Source: JAICMB01 sp963802915
GTDB taxonomy: Bacteria; Acidobacteriota; Terriglobia; Bryobacterales; Bryobacteraceae
Assembly (NCBI GenBank): GCA_963802915.1
Contig: CAWDKQ010000011.1
Span: forward strand, 434,001-498,000
Direction of reading: 5' to 3'
Length of the DNA: 64,000 nt
Below the pieces are notes generated by a model. It had not been told where the DNA came from. It was given only the letters and a program-made list of their open reading frames with translations, and made no database searches. A program made the translations under genes and the position numbers. Below are positions 48,730 to 59,400 of this stretch, piece by piece (within the stretch, counting starts at the first letter, position 1; each line of letters begins with the position of its first letter).

Positions 48730-49241
48730 AGCTAATCTCCTCTGTCCTGAAGTACAAAAACAGCCTGTTTTCCGTAACCGAAGACCACGCCGTCGATCCC
48801 GACGGCTTCGAGATCAAGCGCGGCATCATTCACCATCGCGGGTCGGCGGTGATGATGGCCGTCGACGAAAAGAAACGCATTCTTATGGTGCGGCAATACC
48901 GTTTGCCGGCGCGCCAATATTTATGGGAACTGCCCGCCGGAAGCATGGATGAAGGCGAAACGCCTTTGCGCACCGCAAAGCGCGAGTTGAAGGAAGAGAC
49001 CGGATGCACCGCGAAGAAGTGGAAGAAGCTGATCGAGTTTTTTCCCAGCCCCGGTTTCAGCGCCGAAAAGATGACCATCTTTCTCGCCTCGGAACTGACG
49101 CAAGGTGTGGCGAATCCGATGGAAGACGAGCGCATCGAGGCGAAATGGTTTAGCGCCCGCGAAGTGGAGAAGATGATTCTCGACAACAAGATTAAAGACG
49201 CGAAAACGATGCTCGGCTATTTCTTCTGGAAGCGGATATAA
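48726..49241 (+). CDS. NUDIX hydrolase, ADP-ribose pyrophosphatase-like
   Basis: A 171-aa pyrophosphohydrolase. The Nudix box GSMDEGETPLRTAKRELKEE followed by TG has the REUxEExG glutamates needed for Mg2+ binding. The sequence LPARQYLWELPAGSMDEG is the ADPRase-type region. It probably hydrolyses ADP-ribose or another nucleoside diphosphate derivative to a nucleoside monophosphate. The start overlaps the polX stop by four bases (ATGA). The following FAD enzyme gene starts 12 bases later. Confidence 0.93.
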   Translation: MKLISSVLKYKNSLFSVTEDHAVDPDGFEIKRGIIHHRGSAVMMAVDEKKRILMVRQYRLPARQYLWELPAGSMDEGETPLRTAKRELKEETGCTAKKWKKLIEFFPSPGFSAEKMTIFLASELTQGVANPMEDERIEAKWFSAREVEKMILDNKIKDAKTMLGYFFWKRI

Positions 49242-49253
49242 TGCCCCTGATCC

Positions 49254-50849
49254 ATGAACCGTCAGACGGAGATCGTCATTGCGGGCGGCGGGCTGGCCGG
49301 CATCGTTGCAGCCTATGAGTTGCTGGACCGCGGCCGGCGTGTACTGCTGATCGATAAAGATCGCCGCGAGAAATTCGGCGGCCTGGCGAAAGAATCCTTC
49401 GGTGGGATTCACCTGATTGGAACGCCACATCAGCGGCGGCTTGGAATCCACGATTCGCCCGATCTCGCCTGGCAGGATTGGCAGAGCGTCGCCGATTACG
49501 AGCCCTCCGACGACTGGCCGCGCGCGTGGGGAAAATTCTATTGCGAAAATTCGCGCGAATATATTTTCGATTTCCTGGACCGAAAGCAAATTAAGTTTCT
49601 GCCGGTGGTCAACTGGCCCGAGCGAGGCGTCTACGAGCCCGGCAACAGCGTTCCCCGATGGCATATCGTCTGGGGCACCGGCTACGAGATCATTGCGAAA
49701 CTTCTCGGCGCTCTCGAAGCTCACCCGAATCGCGCAAAGCTCGAGCTGCTCTTCAATGCCGAAGTTTGCGGGATCGAAACTCAGAACGGACGCGCCGCCG
49801 GCGTGCGCTGCAGCGGCGAACTTCAAGTGCAGGCCGAACACGTGATCGTCGCGTCGGGAGGCATCTGCGGCGGCGACCTGAGCAAAGTGCGGGCGAATTG
49901 GTACAAGCCGTGGGGCGATCCGCCGGCCAAGCTTTTGAACGGCGCCCACGATTACGGCGATGGAATGCTTCATGACCGGGTCGCAGGCCTGGGCGGCGCC
50001 GTAACGCATCTCGATCTGCATTGGCACTATGCGGCCGGAGTCCACCACCCAGCGAAACGGCGTCCTGATGACGGTTTGAGCCTGGTTCCTCCGCGATCGG
50101 CATTGTGGCTCAATGCGCACGGCGAGCGTATCATGAATCCCGGCCCGATGCCCGCCTACGGCGACACGCGCCAGCTGGTGGCAAGCGTGTTGAAACAGCC
50201 CGGGCAATATTCGTGGCAAGTGATGAACTGGAAAATTGCGATCAAGGAACTGGCGGTTTCCGGCTGCGATTACATGACCGCATTCCGGTTCAAGAAGAAG
50301 TTCCTGCTCGCCAAGAATCTCGCGTTCGGCAACAAAGAGCTTGTGAACCGCCTGAGTCGCGATTGCCCCGATGATATCGTGGTGGCGGACAAACTGGACG
50401 ATCTGATGGAGCGGATGGATCAGAAGAATCTGTATGGACTGAAACTGGATCGCGATCGGATGGAAGGGACGATTCGCGCGTGGGATGAAATGATCGCTCG
50501 CGGACCGGCGTATCACAATGACGAACAGCTTCGCCGCATCGCCAACTGCCGCGCGTATCGAGGCGACCGCGTGCGAACCTGCAACTTCCAGCCTATTCTC
50601 GACCCCAAGGCGCGACCACTGATCGCGATTCGCGAGTTCATTCTGGCCCGCAAAAGTCTCGGCGGCATACAGACGGATCTTCAGTGCCGCGTTCTGCGCG
50701 CTTCGGACGGCGAGCCGATTCCAGGACTTTACGCAGTTGGCGAATCGGCAGGATTTGGCGGCGGAGGCATTCATGGCAAAGGCTCGCTGGAAGGGACATT
50801 CCTCGGCGGGTGCGTTCTCTCGGGACGCGTGCTGGGGAAATCATTATGA
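49254..50849 (+). CDS. FAD-binding dehydrogenase, COG3573 type
   Basis: A 531-aa flavoenzyme. The dinucleotide-binding motif IVIAGGGLAGIVAAYELLDR and the following VLLIDKD bind FAD. Family stretches typical of COG3573 are SFGGIHLIGTPHQRRLGIHD and NSVPRWHIVWGTG, and the C-terminal FAD motif is PGLYAVGESAGFGGGGIHGK. It resembles ketosteroid dehydrogenase/fumarate reductase-type enzymes that oxidise or reduce C-C bonds, but the substrate is unknown. Its stop shares bases with the ATG of the ThDP enzyme (ATGA), which makes joint function likely. Confidence 0.9.
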   Translation: MNRQTEIVIAGGGLAGIVAAYELLDRGRRVLLIDKDRREKFGGLAKESFGGIHLIGTPHQRRLGIHDSPDLAWQDWQSVADYEPSDDWPRAWGKFYCENSREYIFDFLDRKQIKFLPVVNWPERGVYEPGNSVPRWHIVWGTGYEIIAKLLGALEAHPNRAKLELLFNAEVCGIETQNGRAAGVRCSGELQVQAEHVIVASGGICGGDLSKVRANWYKPWGDPPAKLLNGAHDYGDGMLHDRVAGLGGAVTHLDLHWHYAAGVHHPAKRRPDDGLSLVPPRSALWLNAHGERIMNPGPMPAYGDTRQLVASVLKQPGQYSWQVMNWKIAIKELAVSGCDYMTAFRFKKKFLLAKNLAFGNKELVNRLSRDCPDDIVVADKLDDLMERMDQKNLYGLKLDRDRMEGTIRAWDEMIARGPAYHNDEQLRRIANCRAYRGDRVRTCNFQPILDPKARPLIAIREFILARKSLGGIQTDLQCRVLRASDGEPIPGLYAVGESAGFGGGGIHGKGSLEGTFLGGCVLSGRVLGKSL

Positions 50850-52593
50850 GACCGGGAACATCGAAAACGGGCGCGGCGCTGGCGCGGTATGCGCTGGAGC
50901 AATTGCCGATCTCTCACACTTTTGGGATTCCAGGCGTCCACAATACTGAGCTTTACGATGAGCTGAATCGATCTGAAAAGATCCGCCCCATCCTGGTCAC
51001 GCATGAAGGCTGCGGAGCGTTCGCCGCCGATGCCATGAGCCGCACTGGAAACGGGCGAATCGGATGCCTGGTTATCGTTCCAGCAGCCGGCGTCACGCAT
51101 GCCATGAGCGGTATCGGCGAATGCTATCTGGATGGCATCCCGCTTCTGGTGATTACCGGAGGAACGCGTACCGATATCGATTTTGGATATCAACTTCACG
51201 AACTCGATCAGCGAAAATTGGTCGCGGGAATCACGAAGCGCGCGTGGCGAATCATGGAGCATCGTGATATCGTGCCCGTGATTTTCGAAGCGTATCGCAC
51301 GGCTGTAAGCGGAGTGCCCGGTCCGGTGCTGGTGGAGATTCCGGTGAATATCCAGCTCTTTCAGGGAACAGCCGACCGGATACCCGAATTCACGCCGATC
51401 GATCCTGAACTGGTGAATCCTGAAAAAGAAATTAGCGAAGCCGTGGAATTGCTGGCCGCGGCGAAATCGCCCGGAATTTTCGTGGGCTGGGGCGCCGTTG
51501 ATGTGAGCGATGAAGTGGCGCGGATCGCCGAGATTCTCGGGGCGCCTGTATCGATGACGCTGCAAGGATTGTCCGCATTTCCAGGCAATCATCCACTGCA
51601 TACCGGCATGGGATTCAGCCGCGCGGCCGTGCCGGCCGCTGAGAATGCGTTTCGCGAATGCGATTGCCTGCTCGCCATCGGCGTTAGCTTCGGCGAGATT
51701 CCAACCGGTAGCTTCGGATGCACGGTTCCCGAAAACCTGATTCATATCGACATCTCGCGCGAACGATCGGACGCAATTTTCCGGCCAAAGTGGGCATGGT
51801 GGGCGATTCGCGGATCATCGTGCCGCAGTTGCGCGACCGGCTCGAGATCGCCAATCCGGATTGCACGGAGCGGCGCGCCACAGTGGAAGCTCAGATCGCG
51901 AAGGATAAGCACGCGTATCGCGACGAGTGGCACGCGCACAAGACCGATCGAGTGAATCCAGCGTTGTTCTTCGAAGAACTGCGCCGCCAGTTGAGCGACG
52001 ATGCCATTGTAACGGTCGACGACGGGAATCATACGTTCCTGACCGCTGAGCTATTCGAGGTCCGCAGCCCGCGCAGTTTGATTTCACCGACGGATTTCAA
52101 CTGCATGGGCTATGCTGTTCCGGCCGCGATCGGCGCGAAGCTAGCCAATCCCGACAAACAAGTGGTCAGCATCGTCGGTGACGGGGCGTTTCTGATGACG
52201 GGGCTCGAGACCGTTACGGCCAGCACTTTGGGCCTTGGCATTGCATGGTTTATTTTCGACGACGGAGAACTGAGCCAGATCTCGCAGGGCCAGGAGATCC
52301 CCTACAATCGCAAACCGTGCACGGTTCTCGGGAGCATCCGGCTGTCGGGAATCGCCGAGGCTACCGGCGCGCAATTCGTCAGCATCGAGAACAACGACGG
52401 AATTGCGTCTGGCATTCGCGATGCACTGGCTTCCTCGTCGTCTGACCGGCCCGTGATTGTCGACGTGCGCATCGATTATTCGAAGCGCACCCGCTTCACC
52501 CAAGGCGTGGTCAAGACCGTGCTGAAGCGTTTCCCATTACGCGACAAAGCCCGTTTCATCGGGCGAGCGTTGCTGCGAAAGGTCACGGGATGA
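50846..52593 (+). pseudogene. ThDP-dependent enzyme (acetolactate synthase-like), broken by a frameshift
   Basis: Together the two frames encode about 582 aa of a thiamine diphosphate enzyme. The first frame from the ATG 50846 contains the pyrimidine-binding domain (THEGCGAFAADAMSRTGN with the catalytic Glu, then PAAGVTHAMSGIGECYLDGI) and most of the central domain. The frame breaks near 51781 in an AATTTT run, where one A seems missing; the other frame resumes with NFPAKVGMVGDSRIIV and carries the ThDP-binding domain SIVGDGAFLMTGLETVTAS. It ends at 52593. It is coupled to the COG3573 flavoenzyme by an ATGA overlap. The reaction is unknown; the break may be a real mutation or an error. Confidence 0.78.
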
Positions 52594-52656
52594 ACCTGCA
52601 ACGCTTCGCGTTACCTCGCGTCTAACACGTGTGATCCAGATCAGGTCTGCCCGATA

Positions 52657-55600
52657 ATGGCGCGAGCCCAACAGTTCCAGCCCAGCGACGACCCGCTCTG
52701 GTATAAAGACGCGATCATCTACGAACTGCACGTCCGCGCCTTTTTCGACAGCGGCACCGACGGCATGGGGGATTTCCGAGGGCTAACCGAAAAGCTCGAT
52801 TATCTTCAAGATCTCGGAGTTACGGCGCTGTGGGTGCTTCCGTTTTCGCCATCGCCTTGGAGAGACGACGGCTACGACGTTTCCGACTACACGGACGTCC
52901 ACGAAGCCTACGGAACATTGCGGGATTTTCATGTTTTCCTGCGTGAGGCGCATCGCCGCGGGCTGCGCGTGATCACAGAGGTTGTGGTGAATCACACCTC
53001 CGACCAGCATCCCTGGTTTCAGCGCGCGCGCCGCGCGCCGGAGGGTAGCAAGTGGCGCGACTTTTACGTCTGGAGCAACACGCCCGAAAAATATAAAGAC
53101 GCGCGCATCATCTTTAAAGACTTCGAGACTTCCAACTGGACTTGGGATCCGGTGGCCAAAGCGTATTATTGGCACCGCTTCTACTCGCATCAGCCGGATC
53201 TCAATTTTGAAAGTCCGCATGTGCGGCAAGCCGTGTTCGACGTGGTCGATTTTTGGTTCGATATGGGCGTCGATGGGTTCCGGCTCGACGCGATCCCATA
53301 TCTTTTCGAGCGGGAAGACACGAATTGCGAGAACCTTCCGGAGACGCATGCGTTCTTGAAGGAGCTTCGCGCCCACGTGGATTCGAAGTATCCGGGGCGC
53401 ATGCTGTTGGCGGAAGCGAATCAATGGCCGGAAGACGCGATCGCGTATTTCGGCAACGGGGACGAATGCAACATGGCGTTCCATTTCCCCGTGATGCCGC
53501 GGCTGTTCATGGCGACACGGATGGAGGATCGGTATCCGATCATCGATATTTTGCGGCAGACTCCGCCGATCCCCGAGAACTGCCAATGGGCGTTGTTTCT
53601 GCGCAATCACGACGAGCTGACGCTCGAGATGGTCACCGACGAAGAGCGTGACTACATGTATCGCGTTTATGCCGAAGATCGCCAGATGCGAATCAATCTT
53701 GGCATCCGTCGCAGGCTTGCGCCGCTGTTGGGAAACGACCGCCGCAAAATTGAATTGCTGAACGCGCTGCTGTTCTCGTTGCCTGGGACGCCGGTGATTT
53801 ACTACGGCGATGAGATCGGCATGGGCGACAACATTTACCTCGGCGATCGCAACGGCGTCCGGACGCCCATGCAATGGACGGCGGATCGCAACGCCGGGTT
53901 CTCGCAGGCCAATCCGCAGCGATTGTATCTTCCGATTACGAGCGAAGCCGAGTATCACTACGAAACGATCAACGTCGAAGCGCAGCAGGACAATCCGAAT
54001 TCGCTGCTGTGGTGGATGAAGCGCATCATTCAAGTGCGGAAGCAATCGCGAGCATTCAGCCGCGGGTCGCTGGAGTTTCTCAATCCGGACAATCGCAAAA
54101 TGCTGGCGTTCTATCGGCGTTTCGACGACCAGACGGTGCTGGTGGTCGCGAATCTGTCGCGTTTTCCACAGTACGCCGAGCTGGATTTGTCGGCGGTGAA
54201 AGGGATGACGCCGGTGGAGACGTTCGGAGGCGTCGATTTCCCAGTGGTCGGCGAGCAGCCCTACCTGCTCACCTTGGGCGCGTACGCGTTCATGTGGTTC
54301 TCTCTTCAAAAACGGCACACCGGGAAAGAATCGATTGCGATTGCGGGAGCGCCGGCCCAGAGGGCCCTGGAAGTCGCTTCGTGGGACCAACCATTGGATG
54401 AGCGGGCACTGAGCATGATGACGATGCGTTTGCCCGAATTCCTCAAAGCGCGGCGCTGGTTCAAGAGCAAGGAACGCTTCATCCGTAGCGTGCGAATCGA
54501 GGACGTGATCCAAATTGCGGACGCGAATTCGTACATCATTCTCATCGTCGTGGAGTACATGGAGGGAGATCAGGAATCGTATTTGCTGGCTGCGTCGTAC
54601 GCCACCGGTGAGGCCGCGGCCCGCATTCGCTCGCAATTCGAGGACACGATTTTTGCGGAAGCAAAATCGCGCGACGGTGTGGAAGGCGTTATTTATACCG
54701 CGTTCTGGAATCGGCAATTCGGTGACGCGCTGCTTGGCGCGATCGTAAGACGCCGGAAGTTCCGAGGGGGCGCGGGCGAATTGTTTGCGAGTCACAATCG
54801 CGTGTTGAGAGAGGTATGGGGACCGACGCACCCGAAGCTGGATCCCACGCCGTTGCGGGCCGAACAGAGCAACTCGTCGATCGTATTTGGCGATCGCTTC
54901 ATCATGAAATTGTTCCGAAAAATCGAGCCCGGAATCAATCCGGAGCTCGAACTCGGCACATTTCTTACGGAAAAGAAATTCCCGCATACGCCTCCCGTCA
55001 CCGGGCACATCGAATACCGTCCGACCCACGAAGCAGCACCGACGCAGGTGGCCGTCCTGCACGGTTATGTCGCGAACGAAGGCGATGCGTGGCGGTATAC
55101 CCTCGATTCGCTCAGCCGCTTCTTCGAAGCCGCACTGGCGCGGCCAGATCAGAAGCCGACGACACATTTGAACCGGCATCCGCTCGAACTGGCGAGCGAA
55201 GACCTGCCCCCCGCTGTTCGCGAACTGCTCGGCGAGTACGCGACTTCGGCTCGACTGCTCGGGGACCGGACTGCTCGACTACATCTCGCGCTAGCCGATC
55301 CCCAAGCGCCTCCGGACATTGCGCCCGAGCCGATTACTGACCACTATCGGCAAGGCCTGTACCACGGCATGATCAGCCAGGTGGCGCGATCGCTGGAACT
55401 CCTGGAAGAGGAACTGCCGACGCTTTCGCCGGCCGCGGCGGAAGACGCGCGCGCGGTGCTGGCACGAGCCAACGAGATCCGCAACCGGATGAGTCCGCTT
55501 CGGACTCGGCGGATTCATTCCACTCGCACCCGTACTCACGGCGACTTCCATCTCGGCCAGGTGCTTTTCACCGGCAGGGACTTCGTGATCATCGATTTCG

Positions 55601-55986
55601 AGGGCGAAGTGGGACGACCTTTGAGCGAGCGCCGGTTGAAGCGATCGCCGATTCGGGATGTCGCCTGCATGCTGCGATCGTTCCAATACGCGGCTTACGC
55701 CGCGCTTTACGGTGGCGTTGCGGGTATTTCGCCGCGGCCGGAAGGAAGCGAGTCGCTTGAAAAATGGGCCGCTTATTGGACGGCTTGGGTCAGCGCCCTG
55801 TATTTGAACGGGTACCTTGGCGCGGCCGGCAAGGCATCGTTCATTCCGGATTCATCGGAGGCTTTGCGGACTCTGCTCGATGCGCACTTGTTTGAGAAGG
55901 CGATGTATGAGGTTGCGTATGAACTTATACATCGGCCGGATTGGGTTCGCATTCCGCTTCGCGGAACGCTTGCGTTACTTACTTAG
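52657..55986 (+). CDS. treS: Trehalose synthase fused to maltokinase (TreS-Pep2 type)
   Basis: A 1109-aa bifunctional protein. Residues 1-560 are a GH13 trehalose synthase, which isomerises trehalose and maltose: LYKDAIIYELHVRAF-like start (here WYKDAIIYELHVRAF), VVNHTSDQHPWF, the nucleophile Asp in DGFRLDAIPYL, the acid/base Glu in LAEANQWPED and FLRNHDELTLEM. Residues about 590-1109 are a maltokinase with kinase-like catalytic loop THGDFHLGQVLF and IIDFEGEVGRP. The fusion channels maltose to maltose-1-phosphate, the donor for GlgE alpha-glucan synthesis. No glgE or glgB is nearby. The 62 bases upstream hold no recognised site. Confidence 0.95.
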   Translation: MARAQQFQPSDDPLWYKDAIIYELHVRAFFDSGTDGMGDFRGLTEKLDYLQDLGVTALWVLPFSPSPWRDDGYDVSDYTDVHEAYGTLRDFHVFLREAHRRGLRVITEVVVNHTSDQHPWFQRARRAPEGSKWRDFYVWSNTPEKYKDARIIFKDFETSNWTWDPVAKAYYWHRFYSHQPDLNFESPHVRQAVFDVVDFWFDMGVDGFRLDAIPYLFEREDTNCENLPETHAFLKELRAHVDSKYPGRMLLAEANQWPEDAIAYFGNGDECNMAFHFPVMPRLFMATRMEDRYPIIDILRQTPPIPENCQWALFLRNHDELTLEMVTDEERDYMYRVYAEDRQMRINLGIRRRLAPLLGNDRRKIELLNALLFSLPGTPVIYYGDEIGMGDNIYLGDRNGVRTPMQWTADRNAGFSQANPQRLYLPITSEAEYHYETINVEAQQDNPNSLLWWMKRIIQVRKQSRAFSRGSLEFLNPDNRKMLAFYRRFDDQTVLVVANLSRFPQYAELDLSAVKGMTPVETFGGVDFPVVGEQPYLLTLGAYAFMWFSLQKRHTGKESIAIAGAPAQRALEVASWDQPLDERALSMMTMRLPEFLKARRWFKSKERFIRSVRIEDVIQIADANSYIILIVVEYMEGDQESYLLAASYATGEAAARIRSQFEDTIFAEAKSRDGVEGVIYTAFWNRQFGDALLGAIVRRRKFRGGAGELFASHNRVLREVWGPTHPKLDPTPLRAEQSNSSIVFGDRFIMKLFRKIEPGINPELELGTFLTEKKFPHTPPVTGHIEYRPTHEAAPTQVAVLHGYVANEGDAWRYTLDSLSRFFEAALARPDQKPTTHLNRHPLELASEDLPPAVRELLGEYATSARLLGDRTARLHLALADPQAPPDIAPEPITDHYRQGLYHGMISQVARSLELLEEELPTLSPAAAEDARAVLARANEIRNRMSPLRTRRIHSTRTRTHGDFHLGQVLFTGRDFVIIDFEGEVGRPLSERRLKRSPIRDVACMLRSFQYAAYAALYGGVAGISPRPEGSESLEKWAAYWTAWVSALYLNGYLGAAGKASFIPDSSEALRTLLDAHLFEKAMYEVAYELIHRPDWVRIPLRGTLALLT

Positions 55987-56046
55987 TTGTTGGTTCGTTG
56001 TTCGTAGTTCGTAGTTCGTAGTTCGTCGTTCGTCGTTCGTAGTTGG
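55987..56046. repeat. 7-base tandem repeat array (GTTCGTA/GTTCGTC)
   Basis: Six to eight consecutive heptamers of the GTTCGTA/GTTCGTC type start at the end of the treS stop. A second short array of the same family (56217-56254) sits between the two tail copies described next, and a related one lies at 28391-28431. Confidence 0.8.
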
Positions 56047-56426
56047 AGGGTTCACTTGACATTGATGCCCTCTACAAATGATCCGGGGAGTTTCATCGCA
56101 GCGTATGCGCGTTCGCGATTTCGGTTTGAATCGTTCTTTTAGATGGCCGGGAGGATGCGGTCGCCGGATTTTTCGTGTGCGTTCAGCTTTACCATCAATG
56201 CTGGGGCGTTGGAATTGTTGGTTCGTCGTTCGTCGTGCGTAGTTCGTCGTTTTGAGGGTTCACTTGACATTGATGCCCTCTACAAATAATCCGGGGAGTT
56301 TCATCGCAGCGTATGCGCGTTCGCGATTTGGTTTGAATCGTTCTTTTAGATGGCCGGGAGGATACGGTCGCCGGATTTTTCGTGAATGCTTTCAGCTTTA
56401 CCATCAATGCTGGGGCGTTGGGTTGG
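56043..56426 (-). pseudogene. Two decayed copies of the 3' end of the downstream GH2 gene
   Basis: Copy 1 (about 56043-56222) and copy 2 (about 56254-56420) each repeat the last 200 bases or so of the GH2 gene that ends at 56432. The shared blocks include GAGGGTTCACTTGACATTGA, TCCGGGGAGTTTCA, GCGTTCGCGATTT and AGATGGCCGGGAGGAT. Both copies lack the same about 38 bases (matching 56516-56553), so they were duplicated from each other. The spacing is 208 bases between copies and 172 to the gene. A short minus-strand frame (56195-56407) still translates the GH2 end as MVKLKA and ETPRII, out of context. Confidence 0.85.
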
Positions 56427-56431
56427 AGGGT

Positions 56432-59400
56432 TCAGTTGACGTTGAAGCCCTCTACAATGATCCGGGGAGTTTCACCGCGCGTGTCGGCGTTCGCGATTTC
56501 AGTTTGGATCGTTCGTCTTTCGCCAGGCATTAGGGCTATGTAGTTGTCGCTGTAGATGGCCGGGAGGATGCGGTCGCCCGATTTTTCGCGCACGGCTTTC
56601 AGCTTCACCATTAATGCCGGGGCATTGGAGTTGTTGGTCAGATCGGTTGTCAGCTTCCAACAGGGGCCCTCGTGATCGACGTGGGTTGAGGCATCGACGG
56701 TCACTTTGGGCAATTCGCGAAGAGCGCGGTAATCGCCATCAACGAGGCCGCGCCAGTAGAAGTTCTCCGAGACAATATTGCCGGCTCGTGTCAGCGTCAG
56801 TTTTACGAAATGCACCGGCGTCAAGCCAGTCGGATATTCGATCTTGATCGGTGTTGCAGTGGAATCTTCCACGCTGTCGAGTGACGCGGATTTCTCCCAT
56901 TTGACGCTGCCGTCCATGTTCAGGAGTTGGACCTTCGCGGTCAGACCGGATACAGCGCCGGCGCTGTAGTTCACAACCTCGACGTTGTCGGTAGAGGGGT
57001 TCCATTGGATATGCAGCGGCTCCGAAGCTTTCTTGGCGCCGAAGTACGCGGCAGTCGGTTCGAAATAATAATCGTAGGTTTGCCAGACGAAGGTCGGCCA
57101 GCAGGGATGGCTCATCCAGATCAACAGACCCATACGATACTTGCTCTGCGCTTCGTACATGGCGCGATAGCCTTCGTAATTGACGAACTGCGCGAGCTCT
57201 ACCCATTCGGCGGCGTTGTTGGCCCCGCCATAGCTCGACTTGATTCGCTCAATGAAAGAAGAGCCACCTTGCGCGCCATTGAGCGAGAAGTCGTGAATGC
57301 CCCACATTTCACCCTGCGGCCACACGTCGCTTTGCGGCATCATGGCCTTTAAGCTATCCAGAGACACGATGTTCGGCATGCCCATTTCGCTGTGGAATTT
57401 GGTTGTGGCGCGCTGCTCGAAATAATATTTTGGCGACATCGCGCGATAGGGTCCACGGCCGCCCACGACGCCGTCCGCGGAACTGGGGATGTAGTGCAGG
57501 CCGGGATGCAGCTCCGCGATCATGGAGCGGAAACCGTCTTCCAGAGTTTTGGGCGGGTAGCCTTCATTGCGGCCGACATACAAGCCCATGGACGGGTGGC
57601 TGCGAACGCGCAGGATGGTGTCTCGCGCGTTGTTCAGGAACATGGTGTCATCGTTGGGATCGGGACCATCCCAGGGGTTGGCGAGCCAGAAATCCTGCCA
57701 GACGACGATTCCGTACTTGTCGCAGGCATCGTAGAATGCATTTTCGCCGACCTGGCCTACCCAGTTGCGGATCATGTTGAAGTTCATTTCGCGGTGGTAG
57801 CGCACGGCAACGTCATATTCGCGCGCGCGATATCGAAGCATGAACTCGCTGAATCCCCAATTGCCTCCGCGCGGAATGAGGCGACGGCCGTTGATGAAGA
57901 TCCGTAGCGCATCGCCATCTTCGCTGTAGGTGAATTGGCGGATCCCGGCTTGGAAAGTTTTTGTATCCGATGTTCCGAAGTTGAGTTCGACTTTGTAGAG
58001 GTTGGGATCTCCGTAGGCGTTCGGCCACCAAAGCCTCGGGTTCTGAATCTGCAAGCTCGTTTTCACGACCTTCGATGTCGAGCCGGACAGCGTAACCGGC
58101 TGCTCGAATGCCTGGTCTCCGAAGCGGCCGTGCAGCGTCCCGTTCACGGGCGTGGTGTCGTGATTGGTCAGCGTGACTTCGATGCTTACGCCGGCACTGG
58201 AGGATTCAATCGACGTTGTATTCACGAAGGGGTTCTCGATTGTGACCGGGCCGCTTTCGGAGAAATAGACTTTATTCCAGATGCCGGTGTTGCGGCCGCG
58301 GACTGTCGGAATCCAGTCCCATCCGATGGAGGCGTGGAACGTCGGATTGTCGGCGCCTAGCGGGCCGCCGTTCTTGTCGGGATTGTCGAAGGTTTTTTGC
58401 TTCACGCTGCCGGGAGTCGCGTTCTTTTCGACGAGCACCGCCAGGGCGTTTTTTTGGCCGGGGTGAAGGAGATTTGTCACATCGAAACGGGCACGCATAA
58501 ATCCGCCTTCGATGCGTCCGAGTTTCGCGCCGTTCAGATAGACATCGGCCTTCCAATTGATGCCGTCGAAGTTGAGCCAGACATGGCGGCCGGGGGCCGT
58601 GGCTGCGGGAACAAATTCGTGGCGATACCAGAAATCGGAATAGAAGAAGGAATCGGAGACGGCGGTTTGGTTGTTGCCAAAGCCCGGGTCGGGAATCGCG
58701 CCGGCGTTGAAGTAACTCGCCAGTTCGGTTCCGGGGACGGTCGCGGCCAGCCATGTTTTGTCGTAGAAGCCGGGTTTCGATACCGCCGGCCCCAATGCGG
58801 AAACTTGCGATACGCGTTCCAAACGCCAATCGCTTTCGGGGACCGGACCGCCGCGTCCATAGACTTCGAATTCGCTCAGGATGTAGCCGTCGGGCGATTC
58901 GGGCTTGGTCATCAAGACGCGCACGTATCGGGCCTTGGCCGGCGTGGCGAGTTTCATGTCATCGGCGGTGACGGGCTGGATGGTTTGCCAATTGACCGCG
59001 TCCTCGGAAGTTTGAAGCGACGCTTCGGTTGCGCGGCGTAGCCAGGAAAGTACGACGCGGTCGAAAGTGCAGGAAGCGCCGAGATCCACGTAGACCCACT
59101 CTTCGCCGTTCCCGGCGCTTTTCCAGGCGCTAGTGAAATCGTATGGACCGCCTACGTGGACACGCTGGCCGCGGTTGAAGAACGAGATCTCCCCGATGTG
59201 CCAGGTGAAGTTCCGGCCAGCTTCAAATTCCAGGCGATAGAAATGGGAGGCGGAGGGCTCCTGGAGAAGCACGGATCTCTTGATCGCGCCGTTGGGTCGC
59301 GCAACGTCGTCGGCGCGGCCAATTTGTTTCCAGGTTTGCCCATCATCGGAACCCTTGACGATGCAGGTCCAGGACTCCGACTCCATCATCGGTTGCACGC

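Noticed and set aside
48921..50774. 617-residue open frame antisense to the NUDIX and FAD dehydrogenase genes
   Set aside because: It spans two convincing plus-strand genes, has no recognisable motifs and has the composition of an antisense shadow.
52783..55179. 798-residue open frame antisense to treS
   Set aside because: It is a shadow of a GC-rich gene: arginine/histidine-rich, without any domain, and lying fully opposite a well-supported enzyme.
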